Assembly (NCBI GenBank): GCA_017470935.1
Contig: JAFUXG010000035.1
Location: 1 to 64,000, forward strand
DNA length: 64,000 nt
Reading direction: 5' to 3'
Origin: Lachnospiraceae bacterium
GTDB taxonomy: Bacteria > Bacillota > Clostridia > Lachnospirales > Lachnospiraceae
Shown here: piece by piece, positions 50,193-59,578 of the stretch
How the letters are laid out: the number at the start of each line of letters is the position of its first letter
How positions within the stretch are numbered: the stretch's first letter is position 1
Program-made: the position numbers and the translations under genes
The notes under the pieces: model-generated
The model's database searches: none
The model's input: only the letters and a program-made list of their open reading frames with translations
What the model was told of the DNA's origin: nothing

Positions 50193-50771
50193 ATGTTAAA
50201 TTATGTATGGTCAATATTAATTTTGACAGGAATTGTCATTGCAGCAATCACCGGTAACATCGAAAATATGAGTCAGGGCATACTCACATCTGCCAAAGAT
50301 GCAGTAGACCTGCTCATATTGATGGCGGGTGTTATCAGCATGTGGAGTGGATTTCTTAAAATCGCCGAAGAATCAGGACTTACATCATATCTCTCTGAGA
50401 AAATGAAGCCGCTCCTGCACTTTCTCTTTCCAAATATACCACGAAACCATATTGCAAACGACTACATATGCGCCAACTTTATAGCCAACATATTAGGGCT
50501 TGGCTGGGCATGTACTCCGACAGGACTTCAGGCGATGAAGGCATTGAAGCAGCTTGAGTGTGAACGGCAGGACACCGCCAGCGATGAAATGTGCACCTTT
50601 CTCATACTTAACATCTCCTCCCTGCAATTAATCCCCATGAACATGATAGCCTACCGCAGCCAGTACGGAAGCCCTGCACCCATGGCAGTCATAGCACCGG
50701 GACTTATCACCACCGCCCTCACCACCATCATCGCTATAATCCTGTGCCGCATTATGTGTAAACGTTCATAG
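50193..50771 (+). CDS. spmA: Spore maturation protein A
   Basis: This 192-residue membrane protein starts at 50193 (MLNYVWSILI), where TGAGGG is better placed than for the start at 50175. It has four to five hydrophobic segments. SpmA-type motifs include GVISMWSGFLKIAEESGL, MKPLLHFLFPNIP and NFIANILGLGWACTP. SpmA and SpmB are nucleoside-transporter-related membrane proteins needed for spore core dehydration in Bacillus and Clostridium. spmB follows after 29 bases. It is evidence for a sporulation lineage, not proof that this strain sporulates. Confidence 0.92.
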   Translation: MLNYVWSILILTGIVIAAITGNIENMSQGILTSAKDAVDLLILMAGVISMWSGFLKIAEESGLTSYLSEKMKPLLHFLFPNIPRNHIANDYICANFIANILGLGWACTPTGLQAMKALKQLECERQDTASDEMCTFLILNISSLQLIPMNMIAYRSQYGSPAPMAVIAPGLITTALTTIIAIILCRIMCKRS

Positions 50772-50800
50772 CTTACTGTTTAGTCCAGAAAGGAGCCCAC

Positions 50801-51331
50801 ATGAAATTAGTATCCTATCTTTCCATGTTCCTGATACCCCTTGTAATCTTCTACATCATAGTGTATGCCCTTCTAATGAAAAAGCCGGTTTTCGAGCTGT
50901 TTCTTAAGGGGGCAAAGCAGGGACTTATAACTGTTGCAGAGATTGCTCCCTCCATCATCGGACTTCTTGTTGCGGTGGGAATCTTCAGAAGCTCAGGCGC
51001 CTTAGACCTTATATGCAAAGGACTTGCATCACTTAAGGGTATACTCCCCTTTCCAATCGAGGTAATACCCCTAGCAATACTGAAAATGTTCTCTTCATCA
51101 GGTGCTAATGCACTGCTGTTTGACATTTACAGAAGCTATGGCACAGACTCCTACATTGGCTTTACCGCATCCCTGCTGCTATGCTGCACGGAAACCCTTT
51201 TCTACACGATCTCCATTTACTTCACAAGCGTACAAATCAAAAAGACAAGGTGGGTTATTCCTGCCGGAATATTCCTCGCCCTTGTCTCTTTGATCTTAAG
51301 TGCATGGGTTGCACAAGTGTTTATTTCCTGA
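50801..51331 (+). CDS. spmB: Spore maturation protein B
   Basis: This 176-residue membrane protein has AAAGGAG before the ATG. Its SpmB features are FELFLKGAKQGLITVAEIAP, LVAVGIFRSSGALD, and KMFSSSGANALLFDIYRSYG then TDSYIG. It pairs with SpmA. The last 11 bases overlap the 3' end of the convergent secreted-protein gene at 51321, so the two mRNAs would be complementary at their ends. Confidence 0.93.
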   Translation: MKLVSYLSMFLIPLVIFYIIVYALLMKKPVFELFLKGAKQGLITVAEIAPSIIGLLVAVGIFRSSGALDLICKGLASLKGILPFPIEVIPLAILKMFSSSGANALLFDIYRSYGTDSYIGFTASLLLCCTETLFYTISIYFTSVQIKKTRWVIPAGIFLALVSLILSAWVAQVFIS

Positions 51332-53690
51332 CCTTCTTCACGGAACTCCATTTACCATATACTTTATTACCATCTGTGCCCTGACTATAGGCTCTTACTC
51401 TCACATAATATGTTTTACCCTTCTTAAGTTTCGTAATGACATATTCCAGCTTGCCTGATGTGGCCTTTTTACTGTTTTGGGTAAACTTCTTGTTTGTAGC
51501 ATACTGTATCTGGTAGCCCTTTGCATTCTTAACCTTTTTCCATTTAATAACGATCTTTTTTTTCTTGCTTTTCTTTGCAGAGCTAATGGATACTTTAGCT
51601 GGTTTAGTTATAGTCTGCTCTGTTGTTGCCACTACAGCAGATGCTTCGGTTGTTGCAGGTGTTGGCGACGCTGTTGTTGTAGTATTGTTCCCATTATTAC
51701 TGGTGCTTTCGCTTCCACTACCTCCACTTACATTGTTATTTCCAGTGCTTTCGCTTCCACTACCTCCGCGTCCATTGTTATTTCCAGTGCCTCCATTTTC
51801 ACCATCTCCATTTCCATTGTTATCATTCACGTCACTGCTTCCGCTATCATCCTTAGTCATTTCCTCATATTTACTTTCCGCAGCCTGTAACACATTGTAG
51901 TTTGTCACCAGTGACCGGGCATTCAACGGCAGTGCATCATAGGATTGTCTTGCTATAGAAATGGCAGTTTTACTGTCCTTACTTACTGTTCCAATGTCAG
52001 ATATAAGCTGGATCACCTCATCCGCTTTTTCCTGTGCTTTTTTATTTTCAACTGCATCATACCAATCTGATGATACAGTACCGACAGGTTTTACGTAATC
52101 AGATCTTAGATCCACATGCAAAACAGGTCTAACACCATAATACTCACCGCTATAACTTCCATTTGCATAGATCGAACCGCCTAAAATATTCGCCGTATCA
52201 TCACTTTCCCGACCAACTGTTCGCAGCCACCAAGACCATCTTCCTGTATCCGAACCACTCATCCTGTCATTTATGTCTGCATAATCCGTAGTCATTGCAA
52301 TCCTTGCTTTATTGTATTCACTGATATTCCCACCAAAACCATAAGAGCCGGCAGCCGCTTCATCCACAGATAACAGGTATATCTTATCTGTCGTGTCATT
52401 ACCGCCATCCGTACCGGTAACGGGATTATCTTTATTTACGACCGTTGTCTCTTTGATCGCCTGGATCTCCTCAGCAGAAAATGCCGTTTTGATAAACGAA
52501 TCGCTATCCTCCTCATCATTTAACCACTTACGAAGTGTACATTTATCCCAATTAACCGTTGACCAATTTTCAACCGTCATATCGGCAACATTATATTTTT
52601 TATAGCCAATTATTCTATCGGCAAGAAGAAATGCATCATCTCCGTCTACAGAAAGAACTCTCCATTCAATAGGTTGTTTATTGTCAAATGTTGCATTTTG
52701 ATTATATTTTCCAAAATATATACAGTCCCAAGTCATCACTCCAGTGTCATCCTTCACCGGATCAGAAAGCTTAGTAACCTTGGTACCAACATTAGTAACA
52801 TTGCCTTCTGAGTCCACCTTTCCGGCATAAGAGAAACAAGAGGAGGACTGCAGATTAATATGCAAAACCGGGCGGACAGCATACCGGTCCACATTAACAT
52901 AGTTACCACTACTGTTCGCCATGCCATTAACTCCCACAGCTGCCGCGTGATCGCCGCCATCACCTGGAGAGCGCAGCCACCAATCAGTTTTCCCATTGTA
53001 TATGGTAAGATGATCATGCGTTCTTTCTGCTCCATTAAGTATCGCATAATCTGACACTTCTGATTGTCTTGTTTTGTTATATTTATTAATTGGTCCTATT
53101 GTCAACTCTTCATCAAGACCATATGAACTATTCAACGCTTCTTCTAATGACAGCAAATACACCTTATCCATTGTGTCATTACCACCATCTGTATCAGAAG
53201 CAGCATTATCATTATTCACAACATTTGTATAATTAATGGCCTCTTGTTCCTCAGGAGTAAATGCAGTGCTGATAAAGGATGCGCTATCCTCAGTATCATT
53301 TAACCATTCACGGAGTGTACATGTCTCCCATGTACATGAATAATCAGTATATAATTCTCCATCTTCATCCAGCCCGGTTATCTTCTTTGAGTTATATTGC
53401 TTGCAGTCAAGGGCAGTGTCAGCAAGAAGAAAGGCATCTGTTCCATCCTCACTGACCGAAAGTATTCTCCATTTGATCAGTTCCTCGCTAAATTGCGCCT
53501 CCTGTGGATAATGTCCGAATGTTACCTTGTCCCACGTTACCGTTCCGTCCTCGGCAATTCTCGGATCTGCTATCTCCACCTCTTCAGCTTGTACCGTTGC
53601 CGTACTTCCCATTACCCCACCTAATACCGACACAGCCATAATAAATGCTGACACATATGCAATGCCGGTTTTCAGAATTCTTTTTTTCAT
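51321..53690 (-). CDS. Secreted protein with two DUF6273 domains and fibronectin III
   Basis: This 789-residue secreted protein has a signal peptide in residues 1-34 (ILKTGIAYVSAFIMAVSVLG). Two DUF6273-type domains follow (about 50-285 and 310-540). Each has a VTFGHYPQ or IYFGKYNQ opening, an LREWLND or LRKWLND motif, a WWLRSPGD or WWLRTVGR motif and an end in VRPVLHI/V. They resemble C-type-lectin/sulfatase-modifying-like folds and may bind ligands. A helical stretch and a Gly/Ser/Asn/Thr-rich linker (595-690) come next. A C-terminal fibronectin III-like domain (VSISSAKKSKKKKIVIKWKK, then YYVRVRAYSQ) follows. A cell-surface adhesion role is likely but unproven. Confidence 0.82.
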   Translation of the reverse strand: MKKRILKTGIAYVSAFIMAVSVLGGVMGSTATVQAEEVEIADPRIAEDGTVTWDKVTFGHYPQEAQFSEELIKWRILSVSEDGTDAFLLADTALDCKQYNSKKITGLDEDGELYTDYSCTWETCTLREWLNDTEDSASFISTAFTPEEQEAINYTNVVNNDNAASDTDGGNDTMDKVYLLSLEEALNSSYGLDEELTIGPINKYNKTRQSEVSDYAILNGAERTHDHLTIYNGKTDWWLRSPGDGGDHAAAVGVNGMANSSGNYVNVDRYAVRPVLHINLQSSSCFSYAGKVDSEGNVTNVGTKVTKLSDPVKDDTGVMTWDCIYFGKYNQNATFDNKQPIEWRVLSVDGDDAFLLADRIIGYKKYNVADMTVENWSTVNWDKCTLRKWLNDEEDSDSFIKTAFSAEEIQAIKETTVVNKDNPVTGTDGGNDTTDKIYLLSVDEAAAGSYGFGGNISEYNKARIAMTTDYADINDRMSGSDTGRWSWWLRTVGRESDDTANILGGSIYANGSYSGEYYGVRPVLHVDLRSDYVKPVGTVSSDWYDAVENKKAQEKADEVIQLISDIGTVSKDSKTAISIARQSYDALPLNARSLVTNYNVLQAAESKYEEMTKDDSGSSDVNDNNGNGDGENGGTGNNNGRGGSGSESTGNNNVSGGSGSESTSNNGNNTTTTASPTPATTEASAVVATTEQTITKPAKVSISSAKKSKKKKIVIKWKKVKNAKGYQIQYATNKKFTQNSKKATSGKLEYVITKLKKGKTYYVRVRAYSQGTDGNKVYGKWSSVKKVRK

Positions 53691-53770
53691 TTTCTTTTCA
53701 GCCTCCTAACTCTTTCCATCTCACATACATCTAATGTTTTCCTCTTAGGATTATAGATAACATCAGCTAC

Positions 53771-56700
53771 TTATTTCTTCACCTTAGCCTTCTTACTTAA
53801 GCCTTTCTTTACCAGAAGCTTTTTATATGCAGATACCTTTTTCTTTGGCACCTTTACTGTCATTTTGCTTGATGTCTTTGAAAAAGCATTCTTTCCAACG
53901 CTTGAAGCTGTAAGCTTACTTGTATTTATTGTAAACTTGCTAATCTTCTTATCACCATAGAAAGCCTTCTTGCCTATTTTCTTAACACTCTTGCCTATGG
54001 TTACAGTATTAAGCTTCTTACAGTTTGCAAAAGCCTGTGCACCGATCGTTTCAACCTTTGCTCCGATTTCCACCTTCTTAAGCTTGCTGCAATTGGCAAA
54101 TGCACTGTTTCCAACACTGACAATATTGTCACTTATCTTAACTGTTTCTATTGTAGAATTATTTTTAAATGCATTATTTGCGATCGATGTGACCTGATAC
54201 GTCACATTATCAATGGTTACCTGTTCAGGTATAACAACCGTCTTTTCTGTATTAGAAGATGACGTATTGGAAGCTGCATTGTATTCCACAGTCTGCTTAC
54301 CTGACGTATCCTCTGTAACATTATAGGTTGCCCCGTCTTCTTTACTAACTATCGTTTCGCCCTTAGAATGATTGATAGTCTCACCTGTTTCGGTGCTTCC
54401 ACTTTGGTTGGTATTATCTCCCGTTCCGGTACTTCCACCTGTACTAGTATCATCTCCCGTTCCGGTACTTCCGCCCGGGTTAGTTCCATCTCCGGTTCCG
54501 GTACTTCCGCCTGGGTTAGTTCCATCTCCGGTTCCGGTACCTCCCGCATTGCCATTATCAGGAATATCCTCATATAACGCATACAATGTTATTCCACGTT
54601 CACCCATTGTGTATGTGATTTCTGCTTTGTCAGCTTCCTGGAGAGAAGCAGTACTGTTATTCGTCAGCTTACCATTCCATGCTTTGAATTGCTTTCCCTC
54701 CGCCGGGTCATTGGCACGAACCTTTATCATATCACCCGTTGCATAGAAGCCTGAATTTATTTCCTCCGTAATAGCGGCTCCGTTAACCTCAATGATCATA
54801 CCATTTTCTACTTGAACCTTATATGCCTTAACATACTCTGCCACAATCTGGGTGTCTCTATCGGTGGTAGTAACCGTAGTTTCTATCTTAGTTGCATCCT
54901 CAATCTCAGCTTTTCCCGAAACCACTGTCCACTTGTCAAATCTTGTGTAATCATCTGCCGGGTCTGCCTTAATAGCAACCGTCTTTCCTGCCGCATAATA
55001 ACCGCTAATACTTCCCTGAGAACTACTATCAGCAATTGTTCCTTTTTCAATCACAAGTGCATATGTAATCTCGGAAACAGTAACCGTAAATTCCTTCTTA
55101 ACACCCAAATATTCAACAACAACCCGCTGCTCACCTGCTTTATATGGGTTGTAATTCGTATTCCCGCTGCCCGAAAGTGCCAAAGTAACAGGAGTCTCCC
55201 TGTCGGCAAACTTTATCTTAACGGACAGACCGGTCAGATCAAATGCTTCACCATATGCATACTCTGTCTTTACCGGATTGTCTGCGTCCTCAACAAACTC
55301 AACTGATTCAATATCACTTCCTGCCTGCCAGCATAATATTGGCGTCATCCCCTCGTCATTTTCATCCACCATGAACCATATACCATTAAAGTCAAATCCA
55401 CGGTAGGATGATCTCTTCGTCATACCTGCAGCGTCAATAGATTTACTTGTAGAAAGAGACTCCCCATTCGGTGTTCCGGTAAGGGTATATGTAACATCGG
55501 CTCCGTCCTCACCTGCTCCCTTATCTGTCATCGTCATAGCTGCATATCGGCAATAAGCAACCGGAACACTACCATTGGCAATTCCATATACATATCGCTT
55601 TTCCGAACCTGACTGGATTCCAATCTGTCCTGACAATGATCCCTTATTATAACAGTACATTATCGGTCCGGATGCTGTGGATGTGGAATATCCGACTATA
55701 CCCGCTGCATAGCCGATAGCCTGTGAATTCACCGGTGCACTCAAAGTATATTCATCTAATAATGACAACACCATAGTAACCAATCCCAAGTTATCTCCAT
55801 ATCCGGCAGGCAATGTCAGATGTGTTTCAGTGGTTGACCAGCTCTTAACATATCCTGTATTATAGCAATTCATAACAGCCGTACTCTTGTATAAGGTTCC
55901 TACAATACCGCCTGCCATGGTGTCAAAATGAGATGTGACATTAAGATCAAACAACGTATGTTCATTGACCATAAGTGCTGCCACCTCTCCGGTATTACAG
56001 CATTGCTCCACTGTACCATTCTCCGCTGCAACACCCAATATACCACCAGCCACAACCACATCATCAGTTCCCTTTAATGCCATTTCAACAAAATCACCCT
56101 TTTTTGCAGTATTAAAAATACCTACAAAATTACGATATCCGCTTACAACACCATCATTACTGCACTGTGATATTACTCCTCCGTTATTCAGATATCCTGC
56201 TATACCACCTATAAATCGCGAACAAGAGCTTGTGGGTGCTTCCTGAGCATTGGAAAGATAACATGTCTTTACATCGGCAAGCACCTTACATCCACTTACC
56301 TTTGCCTTTCCCACATAACCGATAACTCCTCCAATTGAAATATTATTTGTGGAAACTGCCTCATCAGCCGTCATGGCTGTCATGCCCGACTTTATGATTA
56401 TGTCTGTAATTTCTGACATATCACCTGAAGCATTCTCATCCACATAACCTGCAAGAGAGCCAACCCTGACTGAATCGGTTCCTACTTCTATGTCAACATT
56501 TTCAAGTGTAAGGTTATTGATAACACCGCCTTTAACTCTGGCAAACAGTCCGATATCCTTATAAGCTGTATCTCCTTTGATGGATAGTCCGGAGATTGTA
56601 TGTCCGTTACCATCAAATACTCCGGTAAAACTATCTGCTGAGTAATCTACTGTATCCTCAGCAACAATCTTCTTAACACCAATTGGTATGAATCCCCACT

Positions 56701-59212
56701 CTCCAATATTAACTGCATCCGTTTCCTCGGTAAGACCTGACAGAACAATATCTGCAGTCAGTTTATAACTGCCTGCAAGATCATTTCGTATCTTACTAAG
56801 ATCGGCAGCACTTCCAATTTCAATAACCTCTTTCGGAGTATCATCATCTGCCTCCGGAACAATTGGCTCTCCGTCAACAGCCGTCGTCTCACTTCTCCAC
56901 ACCGCTTTCAGAGTAAGCTTTTTGTCTGTTCCCGAAAATACAGGCACATCATTTGTAGCGACAACAGAAGCTGTTGTTCCATCGGTACTCCAGCCCACAA
57001 ATATCTTTCCTTCCTCATTAATTACAGGAAGTGTTCCGTAAGGAAGACCAACATATATGCTCCGGCTTGCTACCGTAAGCCCCTCTATTCCTGTATCAAA
57101 TGATATCTCACCCTGACCATCAACCGGCTCAAAGGAAAGAGTCACTGTTTTGGAATCACTATTTTTTAATGTCTTATTATTTAACTTTTCGTAAAATAGA
57201 TATGCATTGCCGGAAGCCTTACCAACAATGGTAATTTCAGAAAGAGCCGTCTTATCCAGTGCTCCCTCATCTACCATAGCTGCCGTATCCGGTATATATA
57301 TCTTTTCAAGCACCCTATTTCCGGAAATAATCTGTGAACCGATTGTTGTAAGTCCTTCATTGAGCGTAATAGTCTTCAAGCTGCATGCATTAGAAAACAC
57401 TTGCTTCGGAAGCTCTTTAACCCCTGCGGGAATATCTATCGCCTGAACAGAAATACAGTCATCAAAACAGCTCTGACCTATCGTTTCCAAGCTCTCAGGC
57501 AATCTTATCTCCGTAAGATTTCTACATCTCTTGAATACATTCTTGTTAAGTGTCACAAGACCTTTCGGCAATGATACAGACCTAAGCCGCATTGTTTCAT
57601 TATTTGCTGAACTAAATGCGCCCACACCAATCTCTGTAACTCCATCAGGAATTATTATAGATTCAAGCGCAAAGCAATCCAAGCACATACTCTGTGGAAC
57701 AATCGTTACTCCCTTAGGGATATTAAGCTCCATCAAATTATTACATCCTTGGAAAGCACCCGTATCTATAACAGTCACGCTATCAGGTATCACTATTTTT
57801 GTAATGAATGTCTTGTTCTTGAAACAGCTTGTACTGGCATCGATTTCTGTCACTCCATCGGGAATTATCACCACCGACTCATTACCTGTATATTTCTTTA
57901 ATACGCCCTTGGTAACAGTAAAGTCATTACTTTTTCCTGCATAGATCTCTTCTCCCGGCTCAGCAGCAGCATTCCACTTTGCATATAAGGTAACTGCGCC
58001 GGATTGTATTAAGGTCGTTGTCTTTACCTGCTTCTTTAATGCCTTGTCCGAATACCATCCCGCAAAATCATAACCTGCAAGCTTTGGAACCGGCATCCAT
58101 CCGTATGTCTGACCCACAACGCCACTCTTAGTTCTTTCATCTTCCGCAAGAACACCTCCACACGCATCAAATGTAATCACTGCATCATCCTTAATCTCAG
58201 TGTAAGTAATCGTATCTGTTACTGCTCCAATCTGTCCATAGGATTCCTCACTGGCATTTAACGCCTTTGTATATTCTTTTGCTATTGAATCTGTTTTTCC
58301 TTGTATCTCTTTTATGCCGCTTATTCTTTGAAGTCCCCTGTTATCAAAATATTCGACTGACGTAGGAATATATATACTTGTCAATGAACCCTTTGCAGGA
58401 TTACTTCTATTCATTGTATCAAATGCCTGATTATGTATCATTTTCAATGTATCAGGAAGATAAACCTTTTCAAGGTTATAATCTCCGCCAAATACATCAT
58501 TTCCCAAAATAGTAACCCCGGCAGGTATTTTTATTACACTCATACCTATACAATAACTAAATGCTGAATCACCTATATAATCCAAAGAATCAGGTAGTTC
58601 TATAGTTGACAATGCATGGCAATTACGAAATGCCGCATATTGGATCTGTTTTACTCCCTCAGGAATATTAATTCTTCCGAGACGCTCACACTCTCCAAAG
58701 CACTGCTGTCCCAGCATAGTAACCGTGTCAGGAAGTACCACACTGGTAAGATTAGAACATCCATAGAACACACTGTTGTCCACCAATGCTATTTTTGTAG
58801 CCGACAAATTCACCGACTGTAGATTGGTACAGCCTCTAAATGCATATGCACCTATTGTCTTAACCCTGTATGAAAAGGATACAGTTGTCAGACCGGTACA
58901 GCCATCAAACGCATTCTTATCAATATAGCACACAGAATCCGGCAGATTAATTCTTTCCACTGTTTCCTTTGTGCTCTTAAATGCGTTTGAGCCAATCTCA
59001 CGCACCCCATAAGGCACATCTACAATAATATTATTTCCCTTGTAATCCGTGAGCACATCGTCCTCAATTACAAATCCATTCTCATCTGGTACTGCGGCAG
59101 CATTGACGGTCACGGCTTTTCCGTAGGGCGCCAATATGAGCAGCATAAAAACAGCTAACAAGCTAAGCCGCATAACCATCAGCCTGTCACACATATTTTT
59201 TCTTTTCTGCAT
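53771..59212 (-). CDS. Giant BspA-type leucine-rich-repeat surface protein
   Basis: This 1813-residue protein starts at 59212 (MQKRKNMCDRLMVMRLSLL), where AGAGGAGGA is well placed. The signal peptide ends near VNAAA. LRR_5/BspA repeats cover about 45-330 and 435-680 (FKGCTNLQSVNLSATKIALV type). InlB-type B-repeats lie near 350-415 (AGYDFAGWYSDKALKKQ) and 690-755. GLUG-like beta-helix repeats span about 795-1080 (FDGNGHTISGLSI). A bacterial Ig-like domain lies near 1300, a second B-repeat-like region near 1390-1500 and a Gly/Thr/Pro linker (GTGDGTNPGGST units) near 1520-1580. A final LRR block and a basic tail end the protein. It is probably a host- or glycan-binding adhesin. Confidence 0.88.
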   Translation of the reverse strand: MQKRKNMCDRLMVMRLSLLAVFMLLILAPYGKAVTVNAAAVPDENGFVIEDDVLTDYKGNNIIVDVPYGVREIGSNAFKSTKETVERINLPDSVCYIDKNAFDGCTGLTTVSFSYRVKTIGAYAFRGCTNLQSVNLSATKIALVDNSVFYGCSNLTSVVLPDTVTMLGQQCFGECERLGRINIPEGVKQIQYAAFRNCHALSTIELPDSLDYIGDSAFSYCIGMSVIKIPAGVTILGNDVFGGDYNLEKVYLPDTLKMIHNQAFDTMNRSNPAKGSLTSIYIPTSVEYFDNRGLQRISGIKEIQGKTDSIAKEYTKALNASEESYGQIGAVTDTITYTEIKDDAVITFDACGGVLAEDERTKSGVVGQTYGWMPVPKLAGYDFAGWYSDKALKKQVKTTTLIQSGAVTLYAKWNAAAEPGEEIYAGKSNDFTVTKGVLKKYTGNESVVIIPDGVTEIDASTSCFKNKTFITKIVIPDSVTVIDTGAFQGCNNLMELNIPKGVTIVPQSMCLDCFALESIIIPDGVTEIGVGAFSSANNETMRLRSVSLPKGLVTLNKNVFKRCRNLTEIRLPESLETIGQSCFDDCISVQAIDIPAGVKELPKQVFSNACSLKTITLNEGLTTIGSQIISGNRVLEKIYIPDTAAMVDEGALDKTALSEITIVGKASGNAYLFYEKLNNKTLKNSDSKTVTLSFEPVDGQGEISFDTGIEGLTVASRSIYVGLPYGTLPVINEEGKIFVGWSTDGTTASVVATNDVPVFSGTDKKLTLKAVWRSETTAVDGEPIVPEADDDTPKEVIEIGSAADLSKIRNDLAGSYKLTADIVLSGLTEETDAVNIGEWGFIPIGVKKIVAEDTVDYSADSFTGVFDGNGHTISGLSIKGDTAYKDIGLFARVKGGVINNLTLENVDIEVGTDSVRVGSLAGYVDENASGDMSEITDIIIKSGMTAMTADEAVSTNNISIGGVIGYVGKAKVSGCKVLADVKTCYLSNAQEAPTSSCSRFIGGIAGYLNNGGVISQCSNDGVVSGYRNFVGIFNTAKKGDFVEMALKGTDDVVVAGGILGVAAENGTVEQCCNTGEVAALMVNEHTLFDLNVTSHFDTMAGGIVGTLYKSTAVMNCYNTGYVKSWSTTETHLTLPAGYGDNLGLVTMVLSLLDEYTLSAPVNSQAIGYAAGIVGYSTSTASGPIMYCYNKGSLSGQIGIQSGSEKRYVYGIANGSVPVAYCRYAAMTMTDKGAGEDGADVTYTLTGTPNGESLSTSKSIDAAGMTKRSSYRGFDFNGIWFMVDENDEGMTPILCWQAGSDIESVEFVEDADNPVKTEYAYGEAFDLTGLSVKIKFADRETPVTLALSGSGNTNYNPYKAGEQRVVVEYLGVKKEFTVTVSEITYALVIEKGTIADSSSQGSISGYYAAGKTVAIKADPADDYTRFDKWTVVSGKAEIEDATKIETTVTTTDRDTQIVAEYVKAYKVQVENGMIIEVNGAAITEEINSGFYATGDMIKVRANDPAEGKQFKAWNGKLTNNSTASLQEADKAEITYTMGERGITLYALYEDIPDNGNAGGTGTGDGTNPGGSTGTGDGTNPGGSTGTGDDTSTGGSTGTGDNTNQSGSTETGETINHSKGETIVSKEDGATYNVTEDTSGKQTVEYNAASNTSSSNTEKTVVIPEQVTIDNVTYQVTSIANNAFKNNSTIETVKISDNIVSVGNSAFANCSKLKKVEIGAKVETIGAQAFANCKKLNTVTIGKSVKKIGKKAFYGDKKISKFTINTSKLTASSVGKNAFSKTSSKMTVKVPKKKVSAYKKLLVKKGLSKKAKVKK

Positions 59213-59578
59213 AAATATAATCCTCCTCTTCCTTATGATATGCGCAAAGCAATCATCAAAACTGCCTTTCTCATGGCGGTCATCATTGTAGCTCTGCACC
59301 AATATCTGAATCATATCACAGGAAAAAATGCAATAAAATAGACTTGTAATTAATAACGCACACTTGTAATTTTTGACATTTAATAATAGAAAATCTTCTC
59401 ACCTATCCCATCCAAAACTAATATATGTCATACACTTTTGGACTTAATTTTCGTTTTTTCTGTCCAAAAGCTTCATTAAATTTCAATTTTTGGATATTTT
59501 TAATGTTTATTTTTAGCCAAAAATATTATATAATAACCATAGCATAAAACGATGTGCAAAAGCATGGAGGGATCAGAT
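59213..59578. other. Divergent intergenic region with repeated TTTTGGA half-sites
   Basis: Four copies of TTTTGGA or its complement occur within about 90 bases (near 59411, 59436, 59464 and 59488). Two form a perfect inverted repeat, CTTTTGGAC (59435-59443) and GTCCAAAAG (59462-59470). A TATAAT -10 for the plus-strand ATPase lies near 59529. The arrangement looks like an operator region. No gene is seen in the gap. Confidence 0.5.
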
